From NCBI GenBank assembly GCA_036346205.1, contig JARFJB010002010.1, forward strand, positions 1,837,001 through 1,901,000: a stretch of DNA of 64,000 nt. The letters are read 5' to 3'. Origin of the DNA: Vesta saturnalis (Eukaryota; Arthropoda; Insecta; Coleoptera; Lampyridae). Both the position numbers and the translations under genes were made by a program. Below, one piece after another: positions 22,107 through 34,479 of this stretch; positions within the stretch are counted from its first letter, which is position 1; each line of letters begins with the position of its first letter. The notes below the pieces were generated by a model. It did not search any database. It was not told where the DNA came from and worked only from the letters and a program-made list of their open reading frames with translations.

Positions 22107-25100
22107 TTATGATGGTTCGCATTTACATACGTGTTAAATTATTACATTTTAGATTTAGAATATGCTTCATTTCCAAAACATGCCCAGAATAAAAAAATGT
22201 GAATCATAGAGTGTTATTCAAACCAACGATATTTATACTTCTTTACAATAAAAAAAGCGAGGGGATAAAAATACGTCTGATGTACAACTTTAAAAAGAAA
22301 ACTAAGAAACATTGCATGTTTACTGTTCCTGGACTTTAGCTAGCCAAACATGTGATGTAAAAGTACGGTACAACCGCCTTTTTTTATTATCGACGGCGTA
22401 TATGATAAATGTAGACGTGTATGTTACCTGTATTTAGTACTTAACTATTTCACTATTTATTTCAGGAAAATGCTTTCAGAGTGCTAATTACACTAACAAT
22501 TTGTTCTGTGGTGTAAATATTTGATAGTGTATTAAGTGGTTAAATTTAACGATATTAGAAGCGTTTAAGGAAAAAGATAGTGTATTTTATATGACTTCGA
22601 AGTGACTGTGACTTGTAGCGTCTCCCAGGTACGCTATCTTGAAAAGTGTAATTTTAAATTATTTGCAAGGATGAAAATTCAAGAACAGAACAATCAATGA
22701 GTGACTTACCTTGACCATACTGACCATAATGTTACTATTGCTCAAATTAATTGCTTGCCTTACATGGACCTTCCAGACAATAATGAAAAGATTAGAATTT
22801 ATTTGCAAATCCGATATTTAATTACTCGCAAACTTCAAATCTGATCAAGCGAAGTGGCCGTCTAGTGGTAAGTACGCTGTGCTATTTTAAACAATGAAAC
22901 TTCCCAAATTAAAATTAACGAGCTTTGCGCAATGGTGGTTCAGCCCCTTAATATACTATTGTGGGAAAGAACCACCAATAAAACCCACTTTATTCATAAA
23001 TAATTACACATATTAATAAATCAAATAACACACAAAAAAAAACACAATGAAAGGGTTAAATATATAACAAAACACCATTAAATCAGGTTAAAGTGCGCAC
23101 AAAATTATAACATTAAGAGAAAAATAAATAAAAATCAGTTTAGGTACACGTAAACACAATAAAGAAAACCCATGTAATCACGCCCACAATTGTATCAAAA
23201 ATAATCAGAATAAAAATTGTAATACCAAACATGTGGCCCTTTTAAAACCAATCATGTCGGTCTTTAAGTAGATAAGCGCATAAAACAGTAAGACGGAGTA
23301 CGGTACATATAAGGTAAAGGCCAGGACAAAAGACAATAGACAAGGAATTTACACATATGCAATTGTTTAGTGACTACTAAAGCATAAAATACATAGGTAC
23401 AGTTGCAAGAAATTACATATAAAAAGAAATTAGTTCGCAGGCAAATAATTCTACTTAGCAAAATGACAAAAAAACTCATTAAAACGAAGCCTTACAAGGG
23501 TAAGAATAGATTAGAACATCGTGACCGTTATATACGTTTGAGTGCGTTAGAAAAATACAGCGCCCCTTTTTCAGGTTACACATTCATCTGTACAACAATA
23601 AAAATAAAATTCAAGGTGTTTAATGGTTATCTGGACCCGGGAGTGTATTCCCACTTGGCAATTGCACATTACAATTAATAACCGTTCGCCAGCCCACCTC
23701 TACACAAATATAAATATAAACAACAAACAACAGTGCTAATTCACACAAATACAAGAGTGAGGGAGCCCTGTACTGTCTTTTATTCCAGTACATTTCAGAA
23801 TAATGAGCCCGCGTGCCAATAAGGTACCTTTGCAAGGCAGTGCTCTATTTTTAATAGGTTACATAAGCTTGTAGAATTAGCTGCCAGCCTTAATTTTTAT
23901 AAAAATACCTACTTACACTTGAATTCCTTTAATTGATCACAGACACAAATCGTCAACATACGCGGTTTAATTTCAAAAAGAGTGACTGTTATTTATATAT
24001 TAATATTTGAAAAATAAATTACAACTAACCCCTGAAACAAAAAATAAATTAGTGTTGGCTAATTCAAAGGAAAATGTACACGCACAAAATATTTTAAAGA
24101 CAAACTGTTTACAATGAAGGCATTTAATTAACTCTATCGATCTGGATCCGTGGACTCTCTAACTACTTTTCCCCCAATTTCAAAAACTAACCACATTTAC
24201 TCCCGGAATCAACCATCATTTTTCAAAAGTAACAAAAAACAAAAAATTATGTTGGAACAGTTTTATATTAATTATTGAACATCTTAATTTTAAAAATATG
24301 CATTCGTCCGTACCAAACCCTACATTTAGGTCTCGAGTTTCCAAGTACCAAACAAAGACGTCTTTGATTGCAGTATGTACCGTCGTAATTAATTACTAAC
24401 TAGTGACATTTGGACATCAAGAATGTGCACATAAGAATTTCCAATGATTCGTTACGCCCTTCAATAAAGGTAGTTCGAGCGAACATCTGTTGCTATCCTA
24501 ACATGTGTTTTTTTCCAACCCTACTCAAATATCAATTACATCCTATCCCACATTTCTTACATAAAATATATAAATAAAATGTTTTGAAAACATTAGCAAA
24601 TTACGATGTATTTATTAAATTCGCGGTCCGCTACCTACAGACTTATTTTCGACGATGAAACAAACAGATTCATTACAAAAAGTAACATATAGTTCTAATA
24701 AAATAATGTACTGTTAAAATAATACATTAAGGAAGTAAGTGAAAATGTATTAAAAATAAAGCTACCGATTATGTACTAAGCAGGAGACAAAATAAATATG
24801 AATGTGTAAATAAGTACGTCTGCAATTCATTGTATTCTAGAGGTAGATCGTGCCATAATCAAGAATAATTTTATATGCTATCATCCATTTAACTTGGTCT
24901 GTATGTAATCTGCACATAAATTGCCTATTTTATAAACTAGGTAAAAATTTATTTTTTACACGTATTAGGCAATTTGGCAATATTGGCGTAAGTAACGTGC
25001 ACACAATTTAATAAACATCAAAATTTTTTATCCACTGAATATAGATGAGTCTGAAAATCTAAAATAAAATTTAAAGTATGTGATTTTTAGCGAAGCATAC

Positions 25101-26085
25101 TGACGATTTGTGCTTGTGTAAACGATGAAATGTTTCAAAACGCATTTGAGTGCTACTGAGGTTTATATTTTATGTTTTACTTAAATTTGAGTAGGTAAAT
25201 CGTAAATAAATTTGGTGTTTTTTTTAGGTTCAATATAAATGTTTCCTTTTATTAATTGTCTTATTTTAACCACGTAAGTTTACATTAATATTACCTTCAC
25301 AGCATATTTAAAATGTTAATAAACATTGATTCAGATAAATTATATCCATCAGTGAACACGTCTCTCAACTTATATTCGGACATAATCGCATTCATAATTG
25401 TATGTTGGTTTAAGTAGTAATTAATCAACATGAATAGGCACAGACATGTCACAGTCTGCACTCTTTACTCAACCTCACAGAATCGCCATGTTGGCCTTTA
25501 AGACTTCTTTTAATATACTGAATAATAGTTGTATTAATGCAATGCCTCTAGTTTCTTCTGTAAATCTACACCGAAAGGAAAATCCTCAAAGTAATGGAAA
25601 ATATTTAATTAAAGGGGCGCAATTTAATAAAAAGTGATGGAAGGCAATTAATGAGACACAGAAAATATCCTTTTAAACTCGAAACCATACCTATATGAAC
25701 TTTATGAATCTTTATTTCTTCATATGCTTTACATGCAACTTCCTAGAAATTTGGCTTCCCTGTACAGTACTTATTTATGCGAGTTCTCAATTAATACAAT
25801 GATTACCAAACCAACTCCCTCACAATATAAAATCCACGTTTGCCGCTAAGAATGGCTTTTCATCAATCTGTAACCATTTGGTTTTGTTATAAACGTGTGG
25901 CAGTGGGTGGTTTAATACTTTGGGGGTACACGACATTAGACTAAAGAGGGTGCCGTCAATAAACCACCGGAGGCGAAAAATTTTTTAGGTGTCTCGCCCA
26001 AAGATTATTTTGAACTATAAGATCGTAGAAATTAAAGGCGTTTATTAAGAAATTGGAAATTAAGTAATTTACCTCGCCTAGTACC
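22107..26085. other. Long AT-rich stretch with few supported features
   Basis: I see no intact gene. A possible Tc1 relic of about 60 bp lies near 23510. A 9-bp inverted pair TGGTGGTTC/GAACCACCA spans 22939-22980. Open frames at 23403, 23620 and 25446 show no family motif. Confidence 0.35.
23508..23570 (+). pseudogene. Possible Tc1 transposase scrap
   Basis: The frame reads RLEHRDRYIRLSALEK, resembling the DRYIRLLAIR linker of the Tc1 copy at 3060. The DNA shares GACCGTTATATACGTTT with it. The rest of the gene is not visible. Very short, so weak. Confidence 0.35.
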
Positions 26086-26099
26086 TTGTTTTTACAGAT

Positions 26100-26795
26100 G
26101 CATCATAGTTTTTATATTCCACAAACATGTTTTGTATTGCTACGCTTTAATGTGGAGATTTGTATGTTTAGATTGTTTTTATCTAAAACTGTAAGGTTTC
26201 GAATGTTGAATTTATGTAGCATAGGAAAATTTGATGAATATGTTTCAAAATTTTCCACCGAAAATAAATGTGCCATTTCCAAATGGCCAGTGAACGAAAA
26301 CCTTCTTTTTATTTCTGCAATTATTGTGTCGCATATGGCCTTAGCTTGCACAGTCGTGGAAATATAAGAAGTTGTCTCATCTGTCTTTCTTCTTTTCCTA
26401 GCTTGACTTTCATCAATATTTGCAAACTGCGTTTCTCTAATAGTATGTATGTTTATCTCTTTCTTTTTGAATATTTTTTTCAAACTCAGTAATGCATCGT
26501 TTTATGGTAACCGAATCAGTAGCGTTTTGCATCTGGGAATATAAAATATCGACCTGAGGCATTAGGCGATGAAATACTGTCAACCAAAAAACAAATATAA
26601 GGTCATGCAATAACCTTAAAAGTGCACCCGTCTTTGTGATGGCATCATATTGTCAGGATGTGGATTCTATTTTTTCCATACGCTTTCTAGTGCTTTTCTG
26701 TTTTCATATACTGTGTTAACGGTTTTAATTTTAAAGTTCCACCTTGTAGCAGATGCTCTAGGAACCCTATTTCCAGCCGCTCAAATCGGAAAAAA
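26100..26795 (-). pseudogene. ZMYM1-like hAT transposase, C-terminal half remnant
   Basis: In the minus direction the pieces run RVPRASATRWNFK, then KTVNTVYENRKALESVW, then (shifted) LLHDLIFVFW..FHRLMPQVDILYSQMQ, then SVTIKRCITEFEKNIQKE, and finally the 123-codon frame ending SSNFP. This matches the region between the catalytic core and the dimerisation domain of ZMYM1-like hAT transposases (TRW-S-R-VN-VFEN, F-KIMP-VDILF-QLQ). The catalytic Asp motifs upstream and the hATC domain downstream are absent. It is split by several frameshifts. It is a different copy from the elements at 15.8 and 34.7 kb. Confidence 0.65.
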
Positions 26796-26799
26796 ATAT

Positions 26800-27185
26800 A
26801 CGAACATTTATATTTACGCTCGTTGCTTGAGACTTTATTAAACTCAATTGATGCCCATAACAATGAATATAATATAATGGGCATATTTAATTTTATCTTT
26901 AATAAGTTTGTAAGGATCCTTTCTGGAGCAGGTCTCTTTTAGGAATTATCTTACTAATTACCACTATGTGGATTTTGTGTTTACCTCGGCTAGGTCAGGA
27001 AGTTAGGTGTGGGTTTTAGACTTTTATATAACTATTTACAAATTGTTCATACCCAGGTTTAATACATATATTTAAAACAACTCTGAATTATAATAATAAC
27101 AAGAAAAGTAATAAATAAAAAAAAAGGTATTCTGGTAAAATAAATTAAAGTTCTCAAACTAAACAATACTGGAAAAATGAAAATC
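26800..27185. other. Unassigned spacer
   Basis: AT-rich, no supported gene. Confidence 0.3.
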
Positions 27186-27189
27186 AATT

Positions 27190-27345
27190 TATAGTCAGCG
27201 CCTGGTATTTGGGCAGCCCACCGTACACCAACGTGAGCCTGGCGTCGTCGACGCTATAGGTGGAAAAATTCCTCGTTGTATAAATTAGGCACAGGTGTCG
27301 CCTGTGAATCGGTGGTCGGTCTGGAAATTTCCTGTAAATCAAACG
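27190..27345. other. Exon-like GC-rich island, unidentified
   Basis: About 150 bp with balanced composition inside AT-rich DNA. On the minus strand it is preceded by an acceptor-like ATTTACAG and stays open in two frames (KFPDRPPIHRRHLCLIY in one, EISRPTTDSQATPVPNLYNE in another). On the plus strand it reads AWYLGSPPYTNVSLASST. I recognise none of these, so even the coding strand is uncertain. It could be a host exon or an old element fragment. Confidence 0.3.
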
Positions 27346-28389
27346 CGTTATAATCACAGTGTTCAAAACAATATTAAAATAATGGTGGTTTTTGTTTCTT
27401 TGTAAACCAATTTATAATGTGTTCAGGTGAAAATAATACAAGGTTGTGTGTACAATTCCAAGGAGGATTACTGTGTTTTTGCCAGGTAAGTTTATTCTGG
27501 TTTATTATATTTTATGTTTAAGACAATGTTTTTGAAGTGAGGTTAAAGCGTCATTCAAATTTCTATCAGGGACTGGTCTTTATATTACTGATATTTTATT
27601 CAATAACGTTTTGAAATACGGAACAAGTTACAGAAGCAGGCCCTACACGGGGTTTTGGTATTTACACGATTTGTGTTAATACAAAGTCGGTTTATACCAC
27701 GGGGTAATTGTTCTGTTTAATTTGTGGTGGTTTGTACACAACGGACTAAGGAAAAGATTACTTCTAATTACTATAATTTATATATACAATCAAAATATCT
27801 ACAAGGGGTTATTCAACGTTTAGAATTCGTAATTTACGCTTTGTAATGTTTCATATGATACAGGGATATTTTCAAACATGTGTTGTTGAAAATTTGATAA
27901 GAGTTCATTCACTACTAAAAGGTAACGCGACCTTCGTTTTATTGGTATAAAGAGGATGATTCTTTACACTTAATCGAATGTGAATACTTATTTGCGAAAT
28001 TGGGATTTCCCCTTTTATTTTCTTTAAGAATAATTATCTTAAAGTTTTAATTGTTAAAGCAAAATAAATTGCTTTATTCTAATTAATGTAATGGATTTCT
28101 TATTGTGAAATAGAAATTCTTTTACTTTTGAAGTAAAACATAAAATTTACTTTTAGTTGTATAAATGTAATATTTTACACAATTCAGGTTGGGTTTTCGG
28201 TAACAATTTGGATTTGATATTCAGGTGTATTTTTGTAATATACAGGGGGAGTAAATTATAAGTGTTGATAGCCAAGCAGGGAGCTCGAGCTAAATCAACA
28301 AATTCTAGAGATTCTATTTATTCAAAGTTGTAACGGACGCTTCGAATATATAGAATTATATACAGGAGGTTCAGGATATATTGGTTGTT
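27346..28389. other. AT-rich stretch without recognised genes
   Basis: No gene or repeat end identified. Confidence 0.3.
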
Positions 28390-28394
28390 CGTTT

Positions 28395-29315
28395 ATAATT
28401 TCGTGCAGCTTTTTGCAGTTCCTGCTTTTTTTGCCTTTTCTTCTAAAATATCTTTGAATGGCGTGAAGTGAATATAATGGAATGCTGCTTTATACACTTT
28501 TTTTTAGGTTTATCGTTTGTGTTAGTAGAGCAAGGGGGTATCGGAATAAATTCTGTGAAGGAAACATTTTTCAGTTCCAGTGAGCTGGTGACATTTTCAG
28601 GAGTCTTCTCGTTCTTCCATTTTTTCTTGCCTTTCATTCTCATCAGTAATACTCGAGATCGTGCTGTAGTTCGGCCTTGGTAGGTTCTCTGCCGGAGTGA
28701 AATGGTAAAATTATCAGGGTTTAAGGAGAATATACCAGTTTCGCTAAAACCTCACTATTATAAGCAGCTTTTAATGAGTAAAAAATGATACGTCCAGCCG
28801 CTGGGTAATGAAGTAGTTAGGACGATTACGTCATTAGTTCTACAGAAATTGTAAGCTTCAAGCGTAACGTGCTTGTCCATAACCAAAAGCACTCGTCGTT
28901 TGACGATTTTACAAAACTGTGGAAATGTAGATTAAAAATAGTACCTCAGTGATCCGGCCACTATACGAGCATTCGTAGATTGCACCTGGTGTCCTATTAC
29001 GTTTTAATCGTGACGACATCCTTTTCCGGGCAAATATAAATATAACTGGCACGTAAATCCCTAACGAACTGAAAGAACACATCACCGTCGTTGTTTTTCC
29101 GTTTCCCAGCTTGTCACAAACCCAACTCTCTTTGTCCTTTTTTGCAAATGTCTTACTCGGACGTTGCGCAGTTGAAAACCCAGACTTATCGAAATTAAAA
29201 ATCCGTTGCAGTAGAAATTGATACCTTTCCATAAGGCGCCCGAGATTTTTCCAGAAAATAGGCGCCTCCTCTCGATTGAAAGTCGCAATTCTGTTTAGAC
29301 TCAGGTTTTCTCAAT
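28395..29315 (-). pseudogene. pogo-like DDE transposase, multiply disrupted
   Basis: Minus-strand order: NRIATFNREEAPIFWKNL, then RIFNFDKSGFSTAQRPSK, KTTTVMCSFSSLGIYVPVIF and IFARKRM. In shifted frames follow PGAIYECSYSGRITEVLFL, VLLVMDKHVTLEAYNFCRTN and a PSG stretch, then a basic tail with KPKKKCIKQHSIIFTS. This is the pogo/DDE_1 order: N-x-DESG-ST, FARKRM, G-GW-T, LLxLDNH, LEAYNFC and a C-terminal KPKKK..H..xLTSTP tail. The first catalytic motif reads FDKSG rather than the usual DESG form, and the second LVMDKH instead of LxLDNH. No CENP-B helix-turn-helix was found upstream. Dead element copy. Confidence 0.7.
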
Positions 29316-29399
29316 ACAATACTACAGCAAGACATAAAACCTGCTGCTCAATCATTACCGGCCTCTTCGTTTTTCGAGGTAAAGGGCGTTTTTGTTTTT

Positions 29400-29790
29400 T
29401 ATTTCTGCGTACGCGCAAGAGCACCATAAAAAAAGACTAATTTTATAAACGCTAACTTTATAACTTGATCCGAAAGTTCCATGGTGGAATGCATGCTGTC
29501 AGCTTCCATTTGCGTATGGCCTTTTTGCAAATATTGTAACTTGTCTTTCCATAGCGAAATTAAATAGTGCATTAGATAAGGTTGCATTACGATTTCGTTA
29601 TCCACATTCATCACTATATAGAATTATCTCTGTTATCGGCTATGGGATAAGTTTTTAGGAACTTTTGTAGAAAATGTGTGATTATAGATAAAAATTCATT
29701 GGCATTCAATCCTCCTTCGTTCTCATTCCAAAGGTAACAATATCCTTCTTGCCTCTTAATGACATATACAGTAAAGTTGTGAACAATCAA
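29400..29790 (-). pseudogene. Unnamed DDE-like transposon protein remnant
   Basis: Minus-strand frames give TVYVIKRQEGYCYLWNENEG and GLNANEFLSIITHFLQKFLK. After frameshifts they give SDECG, NRNATLSNALFNFAME and YLQKGHTQMEADSMHSTMEL. I remember this combination (W-E--GG-SANE, SDGCG-QN-N, LxxGHTQMExDSxHSxIER) from repeated insect proteins that look like integrase/transposase folds, but I cannot name the superfamily. At least two frameshifts are present. It abuts the pogo remnant but shares no frame with it. A small terminal frame continues to the stop near 29399. Confidence 0.5.
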
Positions 29791-30008
29791 CTTTGTTTAG
29801 TAATACAAAGAAGACACGCTAGATTTGGGACACAGTAACACCGACTGAAAATTCGTAGTGAATATTTCATTATTGGAGTCTGTATCTCTAGTTTTTCATC
29901 TCTAGGTCCATTTTTCAGCTGAATGTGGTGATTGTAGTCATTTTCTGGTAAATTTTTGGTTGCGAAAGCAACACAAATGTTACGATTTACTTATTTTGTT
30001 ACCTTTTA

Positions 30009-30524
30009 GATGATAATGTGAAGAAGAAAGTCAAACATTTACGAGATGCTTATGACAAACACATTCTGAGGAAACGGGACAACAGGCCAGATGATGTGTG
30101 AAGATACTATGAACACCACAGAGAGAAATAAAGGCACACCTAATCTAGCAAGTGATTTAAGTCAATCAGCTCTGCAGTCACCTCCAGACGTACATATTAC
30201 TGAGCAAGGTCAAACATCAACAACAATTTCTAGCACTCCTAACAGTACATTTTCGTCGAAGAAGAGACGTCTAGAAAACCATCCGAGCAGCCTGGTTCCG
30301 TCGAGAAAATTTTGAGCTATCTCCAGAACAGATCATCCAATCAGGATAACGACGGAATCGATTTGCTGTTTATGGGGTATGCTAAAACAGTAAAAACATT
30401 TTCGAAGCGACGTCGAACCATGGTAAAATTTCAAATTGCTCAAATTCTCATGCAGGAAGACTTGCAGCAACCATTAGAGGACGAAGCTGTAACAATGTCA
30501 ACGACCACTTTATACATTTCTTGA
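30009..30524 (+). pseudogene. MADF/BESS-type DNA-binding protein remnant
   Basis: A splice-acceptor-like TTACCTTTTAG precedes DDNVKKKVKHLRDAYDKHIL, the end of a MADF (Myb/SANT-like) domain. After a frame change comes a Ser/Thr-rich linker with STPNSTFSSKKRRLENHPSS. After another frame change come KILSYLQNRSSNQDNDGIDL and LLFMGYAKTVKTFSKRR, then VKFQIAQILMQED. The latter is a BESS motif, which mediates interactions in MADF-BESS proteins. Such proteins are abundant in insects, and related Myb-like proteins are second ORFs of PIF/Harbinger elements. Frameshifts near 30090 and 30305 make this copy a pseudogene. A host-gene origin and a transposon origin are both possible. Confidence 0.6.
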
Positions 30525-30665
30525 GTCACCACAGGGTCATACCAGTGCGACAACCATTTCAGAGCAGCATAATCGCTGATCCCTTCAAGAGGCACAAACA
30601 ACCTCGGCTAACTAGTGTGAAGACTTCGCAAGAAATATGTTGTGAACACAATTTTTAATATTATA

Positions 30666-33199
30666 CAGGGTGTTTGTGTATTACACCGACAACTCTTAAC
30701 TATAGATTCAGGGAATAAAATAAAGACGATTTGTGAAAAAGAGTTTTTACTTTTCGAGATATAAGCGATCAAGATTACCATAAAATAATTTTTTGCTAAC
30801 CATTTTGGTTAGCAGTTTGGTACAGTTTCTTACTCGGCTAAGTTGCTCCTTTAAGCGAAATATGGCCGACTTTAGGTCATGGCCTCCTAGATTTTTACGA
30901 TTATGACGTCACAGTATCGTTCAGAACTTTTCCTATCGACACAATCATAACAATTAAAAGCTGTCATTTAATAAAACATTAATTTTTCAAGAGCCATTTT
31001 TGAGAAAAAAGCTGTTTTGTGAAACCCTGCAAATCGTTAAATCAGAATGGCTATTAGAACAATGTTTCGTTATTTCGGCAGAATTCCCATTTTTAATTAA
31101 AAAAATTGTTAAATTTTTAGATTTGTCGCTGAGAATAATCATTTTAAAATTTTGTTGTTGAATAATACTTCCATCACTGTAGCAATGTGGAAGAACGTAT
31201 TTCATGTCAAACAAAAGATCTAGTGTGTATTTAAATAAATGCTCGCCTTTGCAAAGAATTTATACCATCACTCATTTTTTTAAAACCAAAATCGAAGGTG
31301 GCTTTCCTCATGTGGTATCTAATGTTTTGCCTAATCTGTCAATTTAATTGTTTTGTTACTGCAAGAACACATAAGGAACGTTTCACGTTTAAATTTCGTT
31401 TTCCTTGTCTTTTGTTTCGAATACTCTAGTTACTATTCGTAAAACTGGAATATTCTTTTTTACGAACTTAACGAAATGCATTATTTAATATTAGGAGAGT
31501 GTAGAATGAATTATCGAGCAGCAGTACGAATGTACGGAGAAAGATATCCAAACAGACGTATTCCCGTCATTCCACCCTTGATGCTGTAGATAGACGGCTA
31601 AGCGAATTTGGGACATTGAAGAAATCCACTGCAGATGTAGGTCGCCCTCGGCAAGTTCATGTTGAAACAGACGAAGTAATCCTAAACGCTGTTGAAGAAA
31701 ATCCAAGAGAAAGTTTGAGAAGACTGGCAAGACTATTTGACACACCAAAGGATATTCACCGAACATTGAAAGAACAACTTCTGTGGCCTTATCATCTTCA
31801 ACGTGTCCAAGAATTGCAAGATGGGGATCCTGCGTTACGTGTAGAATTTTGCGAGTGGATTATGAATGGTTTTATTGGCGATAATAGGTTTTTTGATAAA
31901 ATTTTGTTTACAGATGAATCGTGCTTTACACGAAATGGAATTTTCATCTTTCATAATGTTCACGAGTGGAGTGATGAAAATCCTAGAATAATTCTACCAA
32001 ATTCCTCTCAACGCCGGTTTACTATTGATGTATGGGCTGGAATCGTTGGAGATTTTTTAGTAGGCCCTGTTGTTCTGCCACAAATATTAAATGGTCAGTC
32101 TTATTTAGAATTTATCCGAGACGAAGTACCATCATTACTTGAGAATGTACCGTTAGAGTTACGCCGCGATCTAATTTTTATGCATGATGGAGCTCCGCTA
32201 CAGTTTTCCCTCCCTGTGCGAGAATACTTAAATGCTATATATCGTGATAGGTGGATCGGTAGTGAAGCTGATGCACCAATAAAGTGGCCACCCAGGTCTC
32301 CTAACCTTACCCGAATGGACTTTTATCTTTTATGGGTAGTTTTAAAAGAAAGAGTTTACGTCAGTCTTGTTCGAGACCGCGATGATTTATGGCAAAGAAT
32401 AGTAGCTGCTTCAGAAGTTCGGAAAAATCCTGCGATGCTACGTACTGTTCGCACAAGTTTGTTACGACATTTTTTGAAATAAAGATTTATTTTTCTACCA
32501 TTATCAAGGACAGCTGTTATTTTTCTTCTTAATTACAGACTTTGATTTTAAGCCACTCATGTGCCGTAAGTTTCGTCAGCTGTATTAATAAAATAAAACT
32601 TAAAACTTTTATGTATGAACTACTACAGTGGTTTTTAGCCTTTTTGCAATGCTATTTTAGATTTTTACGACAAACCTACCAAAATTTAACAATTTTTTTA
32701 ATTAAAAATGGGGATTCTGCCGAAATAACGAAACATTGCTCTAATAGCCATTCCGATTTAACGATTTGCAGGGTTTCACAAAACAGTTTTTTTCTCAAAA
32801 ATGGCTAACTTTATCGAAAATTTGCGAGGGGGGTTTTTTCTTGAAAAAATTAATGTTCTATTAAATGGTAACTTTAAATTGGTATGATTGTGTCGATAGG
32901 AAAAGATCTGAATGATACTATGACGTCGTAGTCGTAAAAATCTAGAAGGTCATGACCTAAAGTCGACCATATTTTGCTAAAAGGAGCTGCTTAACCGAGT
33001 AAGAAACTGTACCAAATTTTATTAAGTTTCATTACGTCGTTGCAACATGGTTAGCAAAAAACCATTATTTTATGGCAACTTTGATCACTTATATCTCTAA
33101 AAGTAAAAACTTTTTACTAAACTTTTTTTGCTAAATCGTCTTTGTTTTATCCCCTGAATCTACAGTTAAGCGTTGTCGGTGTAATACACAGACACCCTG
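30666..33199 (+). mobile_element. DUF4817-type Tc1/mariner-like transposon, complete, ~450-510 bp TIRs
   Basis: The left end is CAGGGTGTTTGTGTATTACA and the right end TGTAATACACAGACACCCTG, each beside a TA (30664-30665 and 33200-33201). Inverted similarity runs from 30666 to about 31112 and from about 32686 to 33199, with indels. It covers blocks such as the CCGAAATAACGAAACATTG segment on the right arm. The transposase gene lies between the arms on the plus strand. Total length is about 2.53 kb. This is the cleanest element boundary in the window. Confidence 0.85.
31476..32482 (+). pseudogene. DUF4817-type transposase, one frameshift, one catalytic change
   Basis: The frame can start at the ATG at 31476, giving HYLILGECRMNYRAAVRMYG then ERYPNRR, the DUF4817 helix-turn-helix. 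A one-base frameshift near 31565 moves reading into the 288-codon frame visible from 31616. That frame has a linker of second-HTH type (RESLRRLARLF), ILFTDESCFTRNGIFIFHN (first Asp), a GGVLGN-like strand (VWAGIVGDFLVGPVVL), and FMHDGAP (second Asp). The third block is PPRSPNLTRMDFYLLW. Sister copies have SPDL at this point, so the third acidic residue is Asn here. Full length is near 335 residues, as expected for the family. The element is nearly intact but should be catalytically dead. Confidence 0.85.
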
Positions 33200-33202
33200 T
33201 AT

Positions 33203-34479
33203 TAAGTATTTTATATATTATTTATTTTATTACCTCAATGCAATCGAAAAACGTTCCACAGACTCTATAGGTTCTCGAAAATTGGTATATTTTTTCTGTA
33301 TGTCTTCTTTGATCAGTTCTAGAAGTTCATCTAAACAATCAATTGTCACACAAAGATACGTATAAAATCTGTACTCGTCCAACCTTAATTTTAAACACAA
33401 TGTATCAAATTCTGTTTCATTTTTCTGATCTTATTAATTTCATGGACCCCAGGGCCGTGTTGCTGCCATACAAAAAATACAGTATACCTGAGTATTGATT
33501 TTAGGACATACATAAATAATACTTCTTGAGGACAAAATCATTTAAACACTAACATTGCTATATCCACCTATTCTGTGAACGTTCTTCCTCTTCTAATAAG
33601 GCTAATAAACGTAGTTCTTCTCCCATCACTTTGTTTTCAACTTCCTAATAATAATGTCAACGATTTAGTTGCAGAATTTGTACTGGGGCCGCCGCCGCGG
33701 TGGTTATAGTTTGTGGCCCCGGTACGGCGGCCGCCACCGCGGCCGTCCGGTCTGTAGAACACTTTAGGATGTTTTCGTATATTATCACGGTTGAGAGTTA
33801 CATACTTTTCTTAAGCCGACGATATCTTTTAAATTGTAATTTCCTCATAAAAACACTTCCAAAATTAGATTTCTGTGTATCACGTGTTTACACTGCACCG
33901 TATGATGATAGAATGAAGTATGGCTCGTTTACAAATACATTCGGCAATCAACAATCAGAAGCGCGCCGTCCACGTGTCGAATGTGTCAGCGAACACAGGC
34001 GCCAGGAGGCCAAAGGCGCCGAAGGCGCCTTAAAAATGTATATAAATTCAAAATTCCTTATAGGTTGCGATTAAAATAATTCAATATCGCCTTATTTTAT
34101 TATAACTTATTTATGATCTCAGTAATTATTCTTGTTCTAACATGAATAGTTCGTACAGTCGTGTTAATATCTTGTATACAGTGGACTCTTCATATTAAAT
34201 CGCCGATGGATATACAGCCGCGGGGGCGGGAGCGCGCGGGCGACGCGGCGGCGGAAATTTGTCCACGCACGAATTTACAAAATGAAGCGCAAGCGTTCTA
34301 ACTCGTTTAGTCTTGTTAAAACATTCATTACATGAAATCGTCTATGATTGAACAAACATTTGCTTCATTCTCCTTCAGCAAGCAGTACTGCACTAGTGCA
34401 GAATTTATGTACCTTGTATTTTTAAAATATTTTTGAGTGAATGTGAATTTAAGAATATCAAGAACATTAAAGATTAAAG
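33203..34479 (+). other. Spacer and probable hAT leader with GC-rich segments
   Basis: 33203-33670 shows nothing recognisable. At 33685-33745 and 34210-34255 there are very GC-rich strings, including the inverted pair GCCGCGGTGG/CCACCGCGGC. They probably belong to the 5' region of the hAT element whose transposase starts at 34711. The exact left terminus could not be fixed. The 124-codon frame at 33700 has no recognised domain. Confidence 0.4.

Noticed and set aside
22853..22895. A-box-like GTGGCCGTCTAGTGG suggesting a tRNA or SINE
   Set aside because: No B-box at the right distance and no cloverleaf could be drawn.
32542..32808. 88-codon plus-strand frame after the DUF4817 transposase
   Set aside because: Its last ~45 residues are the inverted counterpart of the left TIR of the same element; it is arm sequence, not a gene.
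33685..33745. Very GC-rich string resembling a cloning-vector polylinker (CCACCGCGG, GGCGGCCGC)
   Set aside because: Only short pieces resemble a polylinker, the order differs, and similar GC-rich DNA occurs in the leaders of hAT elements nearby. Natural origin is more likely.
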